DNA of 64,000 nt from contig NZ_JADJDO010000002.1 of the NCBI RefSeq assembly GCF_016702655.1, positions 1 through 64,000 on the forward strand, written 5' to 3'. The first letter of the stretch is position 1, and the number at the start of each line of letters is the position of its first letter. Both the position numbers and the translations under genes were made by a program. This DNA is from Ideonella sp. (lineage in GTDB: Bacteria; Pseudomonadota; Gammaproteobacteria; Burkholderiales; Burkholderiaceae_C). Below are positions 1 to 10,615 of the stretch, piece after piece. A model generated the notes under the pieces. The model was not told the DNA's origin, did not search any database, and worked only from the letters and a program-made list of their open reading frames with translations.

Positions 1-1187
<1,187 letters not shown>

Positions 1188-1235
1188 CCACTCCTCTTGC
1201 GTCAACCCATCCCAACCCAACCCGAAAGGACAGTC

Positions 1236-1619
1236 ATGAAACTCCACGCTCTGCTTGCCGCCGCCGCCCTGGCATTCACCGCAACCACCTTCGCCGCCGA
1301 CGGCCATAGCCATGATCCGAAGCCCATGCACGGCGGCGTCGTGGCCGAAGCCAGCGACATCGAGTTCGAACTCGTGGCCAAGGCTGACAGCGTCACGGTC
1401 TACGTCCGCGACCACGGCAAGGCGCTCGCCACCCAAGGCGCGAGCGGCAAGCTGACCGTGCTTGCGGGCGCCGAGAAGACCGAGGCCGCGCTCGCGCCGG
1501 CGGGCGAGAACAAGCTCGAAGCCAAGGGCAGCTTCAAGGTCGGCCCCGGCACCAAGCTCGTCGCCGCCGTCAATCTGCCGGGCAGAAAGCCGGTCAACGT
1601 GCGCTTCGCGCTGAACTGA
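1236..1619 (+). CDS. Small periplasmic protein linked to metal efflux
   Basis: A secreted protein of 127 residues whose function I do not recognise. The start at 1236 is chosen because an AAAGGA ribosome site lies about 6 bases upstream and the product then begins with a standard signal peptide (MKLHALLAAAALAFTATTFA). The mature part opens with a His-rich stretch (DGHSHDPKPMHGG) and continues as a short, Lys- and Val-rich fold likely to be beta-sheet. It lies 48 bases after the RND pump gene on the same strand. Proteins of this size and layout are common directly after CzcA-type pump genes, so a periplasmic metal-binding or accessory role is an inference from position and the histidines. Confidence 0.7.
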   Translation: MKLHALLAAAALAFTATTFAADGHSHDPKPMHGGVVAEASDIEFELVAKADSVTVYVRDHGKALATQGASGKLTVLAGAEKTEAALAPAGENKLEAKGSFKVGPGTKLVAAVNLPGRKPVNVRFALN

Positions 1620-1670
1620 TGCGCGCCGCGCGAGTCGCACGTAGCTTCAACACAAGGGGAGGTCGACGCC

Positions 1671-2056
1671 ATGACATCCGATCGCACGCTCTTCACTGGC
1701 ACGTTGGCGGCCGCGCTGACCTCCGCTGCCATGCTGGCTGCGCCGCAGATCGCCTGTGCGCACGGCGAGACGGCGAGCCTCGTGCCGAAGAGCGTCCGCA
1801 TATTGCCGAACGACTTCCATGTCCGCACGCAGCAGCCTCTCAGCGAGCAAGCGGTGCCGATGCGCGGGGTCGCGGCGGTGGAAGGCAACCAACCCTGCGC
1901 CTCGCGCGTGAAGCCTCGCAAGACCGGCGAGGAGTTGTCGCCCGCGACCGCGCGGGCGAGATTGACTACACGTGTCTGATCGCTGGCCGCTATCGTGCCA
2001 ACGCGACCCGCGAGGTCAGCGCTGCGGCCGAATCCGCGCCGGAAAGGAAGTGTTGA
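1671..2056 (+). pseudogene. Cupredoxin-like periplasmic protein, degenerate and frameshifted
   Basis: The first frame starts at 1671 after an AGGGGAGG ribosome site and gives a clear signal peptide (TLAAALTSAAMLAAPQIACAHGE). The sequence then loses recognisable structure and stops at 1979. In the +2-shifted frame, ending at 2056, a segment reads AGEIDYTCLIAGRYRANATREV, which resembles the C-terminal copper loop of cupredoxins (GEFxYxCLIPGHYEAGMKG). The Cys is present, but the usual His is Arg and the usual Met is Ala or Thr. The whole region is also shorter than a normal cupredoxin of this type (about 150 residues). I read it as a decayed or badly sequenced copper protein; the assignment rests on one short motif and is tentative. 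Confidence 0.3.
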
Positions 2057-2550
2057 TGCGCACCGACCCAAACCTCGAATGCGGCAGCGCCGCGACGCGC
2101 AGGCGCCTGCTGTTGGCGGCCGGCCTGGCAGCGCTGCCCGCATGGGCCCTTGCCCGGCGCCCCGTGGCCGCTATCCCGATCGCGGTTTGGAAGAGCCCTA
2201 CCTGTGGTTGCTGCAAGGACTGGATCGCGCATCTCGAGGCCGACGGCTTCAAGGCCACGACCCACGACGAAGGCAACACCGACCAGCGCGCGCGCCTGGG
2301 CATTCCAGTTCGCTACGGCTCGTGCCACACCGCGCTCGTCGGCGGATACGCGATCGAGGGCCACGTGCCGGCGCGCGAGATCCGTCGCCTGCTCGCGCAG
2401 CGGCCACTGGCCGTCGGCTTGGCGGTCCCCGCCATGCCGATCGGATCGCCCGGAATGGACGGCCCCGCTTACGGCGGGCGCAAGGATCCGTTCGACGTGC
2501 TGCTCGTGAGCCTGGACGGCAGCGCCTCGGTCTACCAACCCTATCGCTGA
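2056..2550 (+). CDS. DUF411 metal-binding protein, secreted
   Basis: A 164-residue DUF411 protein, a family found repeatedly in copper, silver and mercury resistance clusters. The start at 2056 follows an AAAGGAAG ribosome site. The N-terminus is an Arg-rich export signal (RRRLLLAAGLAALPAWALA), compatible with Tat or Sec. The family core is visible: VWKSPTCGCCKDWIAHLEADG with the CxCC cluster, RYGSCHTALVGGY with a second Cys, and IEGHVPAREIRRLLAQRP. The Cys residues are the probable metal ligands. The protein lies in a same-strand run of small secreted proteins between two RND pump genes. The exact biochemical role of DUF411 proteins is not settled; periplasmic metal binding is the likely function. 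Confidence 0.85.
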   Translation: MRTDPNLECGSAATRRRLLLAAGLAALPAWALARRPVAAIPIAVWKSPTCGCCKDWIAHLEADGFKATTHDEGNTDQRARLGIPVRYGSCHTALVGGYAIEGHVPAREIRRLLAQRPLAVGLAVPAMPIGSPGMDGPAYGGRKDPFDVLLVSLDGSASVYQPYR

Positions 2551-2562
2551 AGGATCGTCACC

Positions 2563-2625
2563 ATGTCGAAACTGCTCCTGGCCGTAACGTTGGCCGCCGC
2601 GCAGGCGCGAGGAGATCGCAAGTGA
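2563..2625 (+). other. Possible 20-codon leader ORF overlapping the next gene
   Basis: A short open frame begins with ATG 12 bases after the DUF411 stop and ends in TGA at 2625. Its product starts like a signal peptide (MSKLLLAVTLAAAQA) and then stops. The GTG proposed for the next gene overlaps this stop (GTGA), a layout typical of translational coupling. It may be a leader peptide, the remnant of a secreted protein, or chance; nothing else supports it. Confidence 0.2.
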
Positions 2626-3017
2626 AGACGGCTCGTTCAACCATGACATGGCTGGCCGCCGCCTCGGCGCTGTGTGTCAGTCCACTCCCCGCCACCGCCG
2701 CGCAGGTCGTCGACATTGCGTGGAACGACGCAGGCGATTTCGAGCGCAAGCTGTCGGTCGCGCCCGGCAGTTTCGTCGAGCTTTGCGGCGCCCTCGAGCG
2801 CGGTCAGACCGTCGCCTGGCGCTTCGAGGCCAGTGGTGCCCTGGACTTCAATATTCACTTCCACGAAGGCAAGGCGGTTCGCACCCCGGCGCGCGCCGAA
2901 CAGGCACGCGATGCGCGCGGCAAACTTTCCGTCGAGTCGGCACAGGACTACTGCTGGATGTGGTCGAACAAGGCCGCCGCGGCGGCCTCGGTGCAGGTTC
3001 AGTTGGAGAAGCGATGA
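2622..3017 (+). CDS. Hypothetical secreted protein, Trp/His-containing
   Basis: Predicted 131-residue exported protein of unknown function. GTG at 2622 is taken as the start because CGAGGAG lies about 8 bases upstream and the next residues form a signal peptide (MTWLAAASALCVSPLPATAA). ATG at 2643 is an alternative. The mature domain contains GSFVELCGALERGQTVAWRF, then FNIHFHEGKAVRT and SAQDYCWMWSNKA, with two Cys and two closely spaced His, which would suit a small beta-sandwich carrying a metal or a disulfide. It sits among copper-island genes on the same strand, so a role in periplasmic metal handling is plausible but unproven. Confidence 0.65.
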   Translation: MKTARSTMTWLAAASALCVSPLPATAAQVVDIAWNDAGDFERKLSVAPGSFVELCGALERGQTVAWRFEASGALDFNIHFHEGKAVRTPARAEQARDARGKLSVESAQDYCWMWSNKAAAAASVQVQLEKR

Positions 3018-3127
3018 CTCTGCGCCGCGAGCTCGGCGTCACCCGTCGCGCACAACCACCGAATTGACGTGACGAAGTCATGGGGACAGCTCCGCGCCTA
3101 GGATGGCCTTGCCGCTCGATCGCAAGC

Positions 3128-3577
3128 ATGCTGACCCTGTCCTTTCACCGCTGCCATCGTCGCCGCACCGCCTGGGTGACGCTGCTGGCGTGGGTGTTGG
3201 CATTGATGGCCGGCATGGTCAACGCCTGCCAGCTCCAGACTCGCGACGCCGCGCGGCCCGGGCCGGCGAATGTCGATCTGCACGATAGCGGTGTTCACGC
3301 CGACCCGGCAAGCCACGCCGGTCACGTCGTTCAGGACCGCGGCGTCCCGGCGTCTGACGCCGGCAAGGCCGGGTGCCTGAAGTTCTGCGACGAGGGGGCT
3401 TCGACCCTCGCCAAGGGTCAGGTCGGTCATGACGAACTGGCCGCCCCGGTCGTCGTCGCGATCCTCGAGAGGCGCGTGGCGTTGACCGCGCCGAGCGCCG
3501 CGTTCAAGCGCGCGACTTCGCGGCCGCGCGCGCATGGCCCGCCGCTCGTCATTCGCTTCCTGCATCTGACTCTATAG
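3128..3577 (+). CDS. Secreted Cys-x3-Cys protein of the copper island (copy 1)
   Basis: A protein of 149 residues from ATG 3128, or 165 from ATG 3080. The later start gives a conventional signal peptide after an Arg/His-rich n-region (RRRTAWVTLLAWVLALMAGMVNA). The mature part is rich in Asp and His and carries CLKFCDEGASTL, followed by a conserved-looking Pro-rich tail ending PPLVIRFLHLTL. A second protein at 10616 has the same plan: Arg-rich signal, C-x3-C followed by acidic residues and a Gly, and a PPL-hydrophobic end. The two are therefore probably paralogues. I do not recognise a named domain. The Cys pair and the location inside a Cu efflux island suggest metal binding. Confidence 0.6.
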   Translation: MLTLSFHRCHRRRTAWVTLLAWVLALMAGMVNACQLQTRDAARPGPANVDLHDSGVHADPASHAGHVVQDRGVPASDAGKAGCLKFCDEGASTLAKGQVGHDELAAPVVVAILERRVALTAPSAAFKRATSRPRAHGPPLVIRFLHLTL

Positions 3578-3711
3578 CCCAGCCCGGCCTAGCCGCGTGC
3601 CGGGTCGTTCCTGCCCGCGGTCGCGCGGCTGCAGGCGTCGGCGGCCTCTCGCTGCCCACCCACATCCTTCATTCACGGGTCCGCTCAGGACCCGATCCCA
3701 AGGAGTTCACG

Positions 3712-4170
3712 ATGAACAACATCCGCGTCCTCGTCGCCCTGTCGGCTGCCGCACTCGCCACGGCTTGCGCGAGCCCCACCACCGGCGACGCCGCCACGTC
3801 CTCGCTTGCCGGAGCCGAAAAGCACGCAGCGCACGACCCCAACTGCCACGCTGCCGCGCCGATGGCGGCGATGGAACCGCGCATGAAGGCGATGCAGGAA
3901 ATGCACCAGAAGATGATGAACGCCAAGACGCCCGCCGAACGCCAGGCGCTGATGGCAGATCACATGAAGGCGATGCAGGGCGGCATGGCGATGATGCAGG
4001 GCATGTCCCCGATGGGGGGCATGGGCGCCATGGGCGCCGCGTCCGCCCCGATGGCCATGCCGGGCGACATGGCCAAGTGCATGCAATCGATGCAGCAGCG
4101 CATGGACATGATGCAGATGATGATGGAGATGATGATGGATCGGATGCCTGCGGCGCCTCCAGGAAAGTGA
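3712..4170 (+). CDS. Methionine-rich lipoprotein, probable copper binder
   Basis: A 152-residue lipoprotein with 33 Met (about 22%). The N-terminus is a lipoprotein signal with a lipobox-like LATAC, so residue 19 would be the lipidated Cys. After a short Asp/His/Cys segment (HAAHDPNCH) the rest is helical and dominated by Met, with runs such as GGMAMMQGMSPMGGMG and DMMQMMMEMMMDRM. Met-rich stretches of this type bind Cu(I) or Ag(I) in periplasmic copper proteins. An AAGGAG ribosome site precedes the ATG. It lies directly upstream of a DUF2933 membrane protein in the same operon-like run. A periplasmic metal sponge or donor to the efflux pump is the likely role, inferred from composition and context. 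Confidence 0.75.
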   Translation: MNNIRVLVALSAAALATACASPTTGDAATSSLAGAEKHAAHDPNCHAAAPMAAMEPRMKAMQEMHQKMMNAKTPAERQALMADHMKAMQGGMAMMQGMSPMGGMGAMGAASAPMAMPGDMAKCMQSMQQRMDMMQMMMEMMMDRMPAAPPGK

Positions 4171-4198
4171 TCGTGGAACCGGCGACGAGGAGGACAAC

Positions 4199-4483
4199 AT
4201 GAATCACGATCCTTCCCTGCACGACTCCGAACCCAGGCCTTTCTGGGGCACGCGCTTTGCCCTCGGCCTGCTCGTCCTGGGCGCGATCGCGGCCTACTTC
4301 CTGCTGAGCGAGCACCGCGCCCACTTTTTCGGGGCGCTGCCGTTCCTGCTGCTGCTCGCCTGCCCGCTGATGCATGTCTTCATGCACCGCGGCCACGGTG
4401 GACACGCAGGGCACCATGGTGGCGAGCATCGTTCGGCCGCGCCCCCGACAACACGCACCGGCAGTACCGGAGAACCGCAATGA
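4199..4483 (+). CDS. DUF2933 small membrane protein
   Basis: A 94-residue protein of the DUF2933 type. It has two adjacent hydrophobic helices (FALGLLVLGAIAAYFLLS and FFGALPFLLLLACPLMHVFM) separated by SEHRAHFF, then a His/Gly-rich tail (HRGHGGHAGHHGGEH) that could bind metal. The ATG follows a strong GAGGAGG ribosome site. Its stop overlaps the start of the next gene by four bases (ATGA), which indicates translational coupling. Members of this family are frequent neighbours of copper and silver efflux genes; no activity is known to me. Confidence 0.8.
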   Translation: MNHDPSLHDSEPRPFWGTRFALGLLVLGAIAAYFLLSEHRAHFFGALPFLLLLACPLMHVFMHRGHGGHAGHHGGEHRSAAPPTTRTGSTGEPQ

Positions 4484-5133
4484 ACCACGACATCCCCGCC
4501 TACGGCCTGTGGACGCTGGTCGTCCTCAACTCGGCCGTGTTCCTGATCTTCGCGTTCAGCTTCTCCAAGCCGCAGACGCCCCGGGACTGGCGCAGCTTCG
4601 GTGCCTTCGCCGCGTTCGTGGTCGCCTTGTTCGCCGAGATGTACGGCTTTCCGCTGACGATCTATCTGATGTCGGGCTGGCTTCAGACGCGCTACCCCGG
4701 CCTGGACATCCTCTCGCACGACAGCGGCCACCTGTGGTCGACGCTGATGGGCGAGACGGGCGACCCCCACTTCGGCGTGTTGCACATCGCGAGCTACGTC
4801 TTCCTCGGCGGCGGGTTCTGGCTGCTGTCGAGTGCATGGAACGTGCTGTACCACGCGCAGCGGCGGCAGTCACTGGCCACGGCCGGGCCTTACGCGCGCA
4901 TCCGCCATCCGCAGTACGCGGCCTTCGTGATGATCCTGCTCGGCTTCCTGCTGCAGTGGCCGACGTTGCTGACGCTGGCGATGTTTCCGATCCTGCTGCT
5001 GATGTACGTGCGCCTGTCGATCACCGAGGAGCGCGAGGCGGCCCATGTCTTCGGCGCCGAGTGGGATCGCTATGCGAGCCGGACGCCGCGCTTCTTCCCA
5101 ACGCCGCGCCGCGCCGATCGCCAGCATGTTTGA
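4480..5133 (+). CDS. Isoprenylcysteine carboxyl methyltransferase (ICMT)-family membrane protein
   Basis: A 217-residue integral membrane protein with about five hydrophobic helices. The C-terminal half carries the ICMT/PEMT-family signature: GPYARIRHPQYAAFVMILLG, followed by a hydrophobic helix and then ITEEREAAHVFGAEWDRYASRTPRF. In characterised relatives this region binds S-adenosylmethionine. Bacterial members of the family beside metal-efflux genes are common and their substrate is not known, so a methyltransferase role is a family-level inference. The start overlaps the DUF2933 stop, so the two are probably made together. Confidence 0.75.
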   Translation: MNHDIPAYGLWTLVVLNSAVFLIFAFSFSKPQTPRDWRSFGAFAAFVVALFAEMYGFPLTIYLMSGWLQTRYPGLDILSHDSGHLWSTLMGETGDPHFGVLHIASYVFLGGGFWLLSSAWNVLYHAQRRQSLATAGPYARIRHPQYAAFVMILLGFLLQWPTLLTLAMFPILLLMYVRLSITEEREAAHVFGAEWDRYASRTPRFFPTPRRADRQHV

Positions 5134-5167
5134 CGATCACTGTTTCATGAACACCCTGGAGGCATTC

Positions 5168-5608
5168 ATGCTTCGCAACTCTCGTTCCATTCGGCTCTTC
5201 ATCGCCGCGTCGGCGACCGCTGCCGCATTCCTGCTGGCGGGCGTGCCCCCGGTGGTCTACGCCCAGGCTGCTGCCGGTGCGCCGGCGACACAGTCGTCCG
5301 TCGATCGCGGCGTGACGGTCAAGGTGACGCCCAAGGTCATGGCATCTGCCGCTGAACGCTGGGAGTTCGACGTTGTTCTCGACACGCACAGCGCCGACCT
5401 GAGCGATGACCTGGCGCGGAGTGCGTCGCTGATCACCGATGACGGCCGCACGTTCAAGCCGGCGGGCTGGACCGGCGCGGCGCCGGGCGGGCACCACCGC
5501 GAAGGCGTGCTCGCCTTCGACGTGCCGGCGCCGCGGCCGGCGGCTATCGAGCTCAGGATCGTCCGGCCCGGCGAGTCCGCGGCGCGGACGTTCCGGTGGC
5601 AACTCTGA
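5168..5608 (+). CDS. Hypothetical secreted protein
   Basis: Predicted exported protein of 146 residues. Several in-frame ATGs exist (5045, 5147, 5168). I chose 5168 because TGGAGG lies 6 bases upstream and the product then starts with a normal signal peptide (RLFIAASATAAAFLLAGVPPVVYAQ). The mature part looks like a small beta-sandwich (VTVKVTPKVMASAAERWEF, then VLDTHSADLSDDL) and ends ARTFRWQL. No metal-ligand cluster is visible apart from a GHHRE motif. I do not recognise a family. It is 19 bases upstream of the Cu-ATPase gene and is probably co-transcribed with it. Confidence 0.6.
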   Translation: MLRNSRSIRLFIAASATAAAFLLAGVPPVVYAQAAAGAPATQSSVDRGVTVKVTPKVMASAAERWEFDVVLDTHSADLSDDLARSASLITDDGRTFKPAGWTGAAPGGHHREGVLAFDVPAPRPAAIELRIVRPGESAARTFRWQL

Positions 5609-5627
5609 ACCGCTGGGGGGCCGGGCA

Positions 5628-7790
<2,163 letters not shown>

Positions 7791-7844
7791 TCCTCGCTCA
7801 TGTTCGCTCCCCAACGAAAACACTGAAGTCAACTCACTCACACC

Positions 7845-8591
7845 ATGACCACCAAGCACCATTTCACGACCCGCCGCAGCTTCATTGCCGCGGCCGGATT
7901 TGGCGGCGTCGGCCTGTACGGGCTGTGGGCGGCCTACGGCGCCGCGCCCGGGCCACTGGCGCTGCTCGGCATCGACGGCAAACACGATGAGGCCGCAGAG
8001 GAACATGGCGCAGCAGCCGAGGGCGATCCCGCCCCTGCTGCCGGCGGCGGCCACGGCGGCCACGGCGCCGCGACGGCGGGCCCGAGCGCCGACGAGTTCA
8101 GCCGCATGACGGCCGAGTTCATCGAACGCTGGCGCCTGCCCGACGGCAGCGTGTACCCGCGGCGGATCGCCGCAGCGGCAGCGCCTGCGCAGGACGCCCA
8201 CGCCGCGATGGGCCACGGACCCGCGCCGGTCGATGAACACGCCGCCATGGGCCACGAACCCGTGGTGCAGGACGAGCATGCCGGCCACGGCGCGCCTGCG
8301 GCCGACGGCGCGCCCATCGACGTCCTGATGACTGCCGGCAGGTTCTACTACCTGCCCAACGCGCTGCGCCTGGACGCCGGGCAGGCCTACCGCTTCCGGA
8401 TGATGGCGCTCGATGCTTCGCACGGCGCTTCGATCGAGTTCGGCCAGGGCGGGCGGATGATGCGCCTGCGCCCCGGCCGGCTCACCGAAACCGAAATCAC
8501 GTTTCACGAACCCGGCCGCTATCTGATGATCTGCACCGTCTACTGCGGTGCGGGCCACGACCTGATGCAGGCCACGATCGAGGTCGCATGA
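7845..8591 (+). CDS. CuA-domain protein, subunit II of a ba3-like heme-copper oxidase
   Basis: A 248-residue membrane-anchored or exported cupredoxin. The N-terminus has a twin-arginine motif (TTRRSFIAAAG) and a single hydrophobic segment, followed by a long linker with HGGHG, AMGHG, AMGHE and HAGHG clusters (about residues 69-150). The C-terminal domain has the full CuA ligand pattern: H193, then C230, C234, H238 and M241 in CTVYCGAGHDLM. That pattern is the electron entry site of cytochrome c oxidase subunit II and N2O reductase. The stop is followed after one base by the start of the subunit I homologue, so the two are co-translated. The His/Met linker is unusual for a subunit II and suits a protein that must capture copper. 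Confidence 0.8.
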   Translation: MTTKHHFTTRRSFIAAAGFGGVGLYGLWAAYGAAPGPLALLGIDGKHDEAAEEHGAAAEGDPAPAAGGGHGGHGAATAGPSADEFSRMTAEFIERWRLPDGSVYPRRIAAAAAPAQDAHAAMGHGPAPVDEHAAMGHEPVVQDEHAGHGAPAADGAPIDVLMTAGRFYYLPNALRLDAGQAYRFRMMALDASHGASIEFGQGGRMMRLRPGRLTETEITFHEPGRYLMICTVYCGAGHDLMQATIEVA

Positions 8592-8592
8592 C

Positions 8593-10263
8593 ATGGGCGC
8601 GCCATCCACACCGGGCTATCCGCAGCGGCTTGCCGCACTCCCGCTGGCCGACCGCCGGCTGCTCACGAGCATGGCTGGGGTGGCGCTGGCGGCGCTGGCG
8701 GTCGGCATCGCCGGGGGCCTTGCCACCGCACTCGCCCGCGCGGGCTTGCTGGACATCGTCCCCGCCACCGGCTACCGCTTCCTCACCGTGCACGGGGTCA
8801 GCATCTTCTTCTACTGGTTGTTCGTCGCCCAGGCAGCGCTGCTGCTGGCCTTCTCGGCCACCGAAGACGACCAGGGCCTCGCTTGGCGGCGCGTCGCCTG
8901 GGCCGGCTTCGCGCTGATGCTGGGCGGCTTCGGGCTGAGCATGGCCGGCGCCCAGATCGGCACGCCGCTGCTCTACAACGGCGCCCCCGAACTGGCCGCA
9001 GACGACCCTCGGGGCCTGCTGGTGTTCAGTTCCGGCTACCTGCTGCTCGGCCTGGGCCTGATGGTCTTGCCGGCCTGCGCGATCACGACCCTGTTGACGC
9101 CGCGCTGGCAGGGCCGGCAGGAGCGCTTGAGCGCGGTGGGTTTCGCGCTCTTCGTCTGGGCCGGCTTCCTGATCGTGACCGGCTTCGCGGCGCTCTATGC
9201 CTTCGTGCCGAGCGTGCTGTGGGCGCTCGGCGCAGGGCCGTTCCCGGCCGGCCAGGGCACGAGTTGGCACATCGTGTTCCACAACATGCACTACCTGCCG
9301 CTGATGGCCACGGTGATCCTGTGGTACGTGCTGATGCAGGTGCTGACCGGCGTGAAGTCGGTCTTCGGCGAGCGCTTCTCGAAGATCGTGTTCTCGATGT
9401 ACCTGGTGTTCGTTCCGCCGACGTCGCTGTACCACATGTTCCTCGAGCCCGACCTGCCCGGCGTGGTGCGGGTGGCGGGCTCGCTGCTGTCGCTGTTCGT
9501 CAGCGTGCCGACGCTGACGGCCTTCCTGATCATCGTGGCCTCGCTCGAGGTCCACGCGCGCCGGCACGGCGGCCGCGGCCTGTTCGGCTGGATCCGCCTG
9601 CTGCCCTGGCGCCACCCCTCGATGGCCGCGATCGGCGTGGCCGTGCTGAGCATGGGCCTGGGCCTGGTGTTCGCGTTCGTGCTGATCCAGGGCGAGCTCG
9701 CGCCGCTGCTGTCCGACACCTTCTTCGTCCCCGGCTACTTCCACTTCTTCACCGTCGGCACGGTCAGCCTGACGCTGCTCGCGGCGCTGGCGGTGGTGTT
9801 GCCCGCGATCGGCGGGCGCGCCATCTGGCGTCCGGGGCTGCTGCGCTGGATGCCCTGGCTCGCGTTCGCCGGCCTGCTCGTGTTCGGCGTCGCAGGCATC
9901 GCGGCCGGCTACCTGGGCGTGCCGCGGCGCGTGATCGACGTCGCCTACCAGGGCCAGGCGCCGGCGCTGTGGCAGGGCCTGATGGCGGCCGTCGGCGTCG
10001 GCGGCACGCTGATGGCGCTGGCACTGACGATCTTCGCCGCAGGTCTGGCGTTGTCCCTGTTGCCGCGGCGCGGCCGCGACCCGGTGCAGGGCTCCATGCC
10101 CCTGGCCACCTGGGGCGGCGGCGCGCTGCCGCCGGGCGCCAGCGCCTGGGTCGGGCCGGTGTCGGTGCTGGCGATCGTGGCCGCGATGTACGCCTTCAGC
10201 GCACTGGCCTTCGAACTGATGCGCAGCCTGCCGATCACCGCTGCCGGCGGTGCAGGCCATTGA
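8593..10263 (+). CDS. ba3-type (B-family) heme-copper oxidase subunit I homologue with altered active site
   Basis: A 556-residue polytopic membrane protein with about 13 helices. It aligns by eye with ba3 oxidase subunit I: GGRGLFGWIRLLPW, DTFFVPGYFHFF and the loop before the TM7 histidines all have clear counterparts. The low-spin heme ligands are present (H67 in TVHG, H384 in YFHFF). The CuB His-x3-Tyr pair seems kept as H230/Y234 (HNMHY). Two residues differ from the usual set: the high-spin heme ligand is Y382 instead of His, and the first of the TM7 His pair is Y280 (LYHMF, only H281 remains). H226 and H233 are extra histidines near the site. It may be a catalytically different oxidase or reductase. 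The gene follows the CuA protein by one base. Confidence 0.8.
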   Translation: MGAPSTPGYPQRLAALPLADRRLLTSMAGVALAALAVGIAGGLATALARAGLLDIVPATGYRFLTVHGVSIFFYWLFVAQAALLLAFSATEDDQGLAWRRVAWAGFALMLGGFGLSMAGAQIGTPLLYNGAPELAADDPRGLLVFSSGYLLLGLGLMVLPACAITTLLTPRWQGRQERLSAVGFALFVWAGFLIVTGFAALYAFVPSVLWALGAGPFPAGQGTSWHIVFHNMHYLPLMATVILWYVLMQVLTGVKSVFGERFSKIVFSMYLVFVPPTSLYHMFLEPDLPGVVRVAGSLLSLFVSVPTLTAFLIIVASLEVHARRHGGRGLFGWIRLLPWRHPSMAAIGVAVLSMGLGLVFAFVLIQGELAPLLSDTFFVPGYFHFFTVGTVSLTLLAALAVVLPAIGGRAIWRPGLLRWMPWLAFAGLLVFGVAGIAAGYLGVPRRVIDVAYQGQAPALWQGLMAAVGVGGTLMALALTIFAAGLALSLLPRRGRDPVQGSMPLATWGGGALPPGASAWVGPVSVLAIVAAMYAFSALAFELMRSLPITAAGGAGH

Positions 10264-10324
10264 AATGACAGCCCAGGGCCACTCTTGGGAACGGCCCGGC
10301 GAGGACTGATTCGAGGAGCGAACG

Positions 10325-10507
10325 ATGAACGAAGACTTCTGGTTGACCTTTCCCATCGCCGTGGTCTGGGCGATCCTGGCCCTGGCCTATGCGCTCGCGC
10401 CGTGGGGCGACATGATCGGCTACGCCTGGGTCTGGGGTTTCGGCTCGATGCTGTTCCTCGGCCTGGCCGGGCTGCTGCTCGGGCGCCGCCGCCCGGCGGC
10501 GGGCTGA
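10325..10507 (+). CDS. Small two-helix membrane protein, possible oxidase accessory subunit
   Basis: A 60-residue protein with two hydrophobic helices (FWLTFPIAVVWAILALAYALA and GYAWVWGFGSMLFLGLAGLLLG) joined by PWGDMI and ending RRRPAAG. A GAGGAGCG ribosome site precedes the ATG. It starts 61 bases after the oxidase subunit I homologue. ba3-type oxidases carry a very small extra subunit (IIa, one helix), so a similar structural role is a reasonable guess from size and position. There is no sequence motif to prove it. Confidence 0.6.
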   Translation: MNEDFWLTFPIAVVWAILALAYALAPWGDMIGYAWVWGFGSMLFLGLAGLLLGRRRPAAG

Positions 10508-10615
10508 CACGCAGCTCATGGCGCTGGCTGGCGAGCGACAAGCCGGTCCGATCGCAATGAAGCTGGCCTTGACCTGCGGCCGCCGCCGCGGCTACCTGCG
10601 CCTACACTGGGGGCC

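Noticed and set aside
10569..10608. CueR/MerR-type copper promoter before the 10616 gene (TTGACC ... TACACT)
   Set aside because: The spacing between the boxes is 28 bases, far from the 19-20 needed, and no clear palindrome lies between them.
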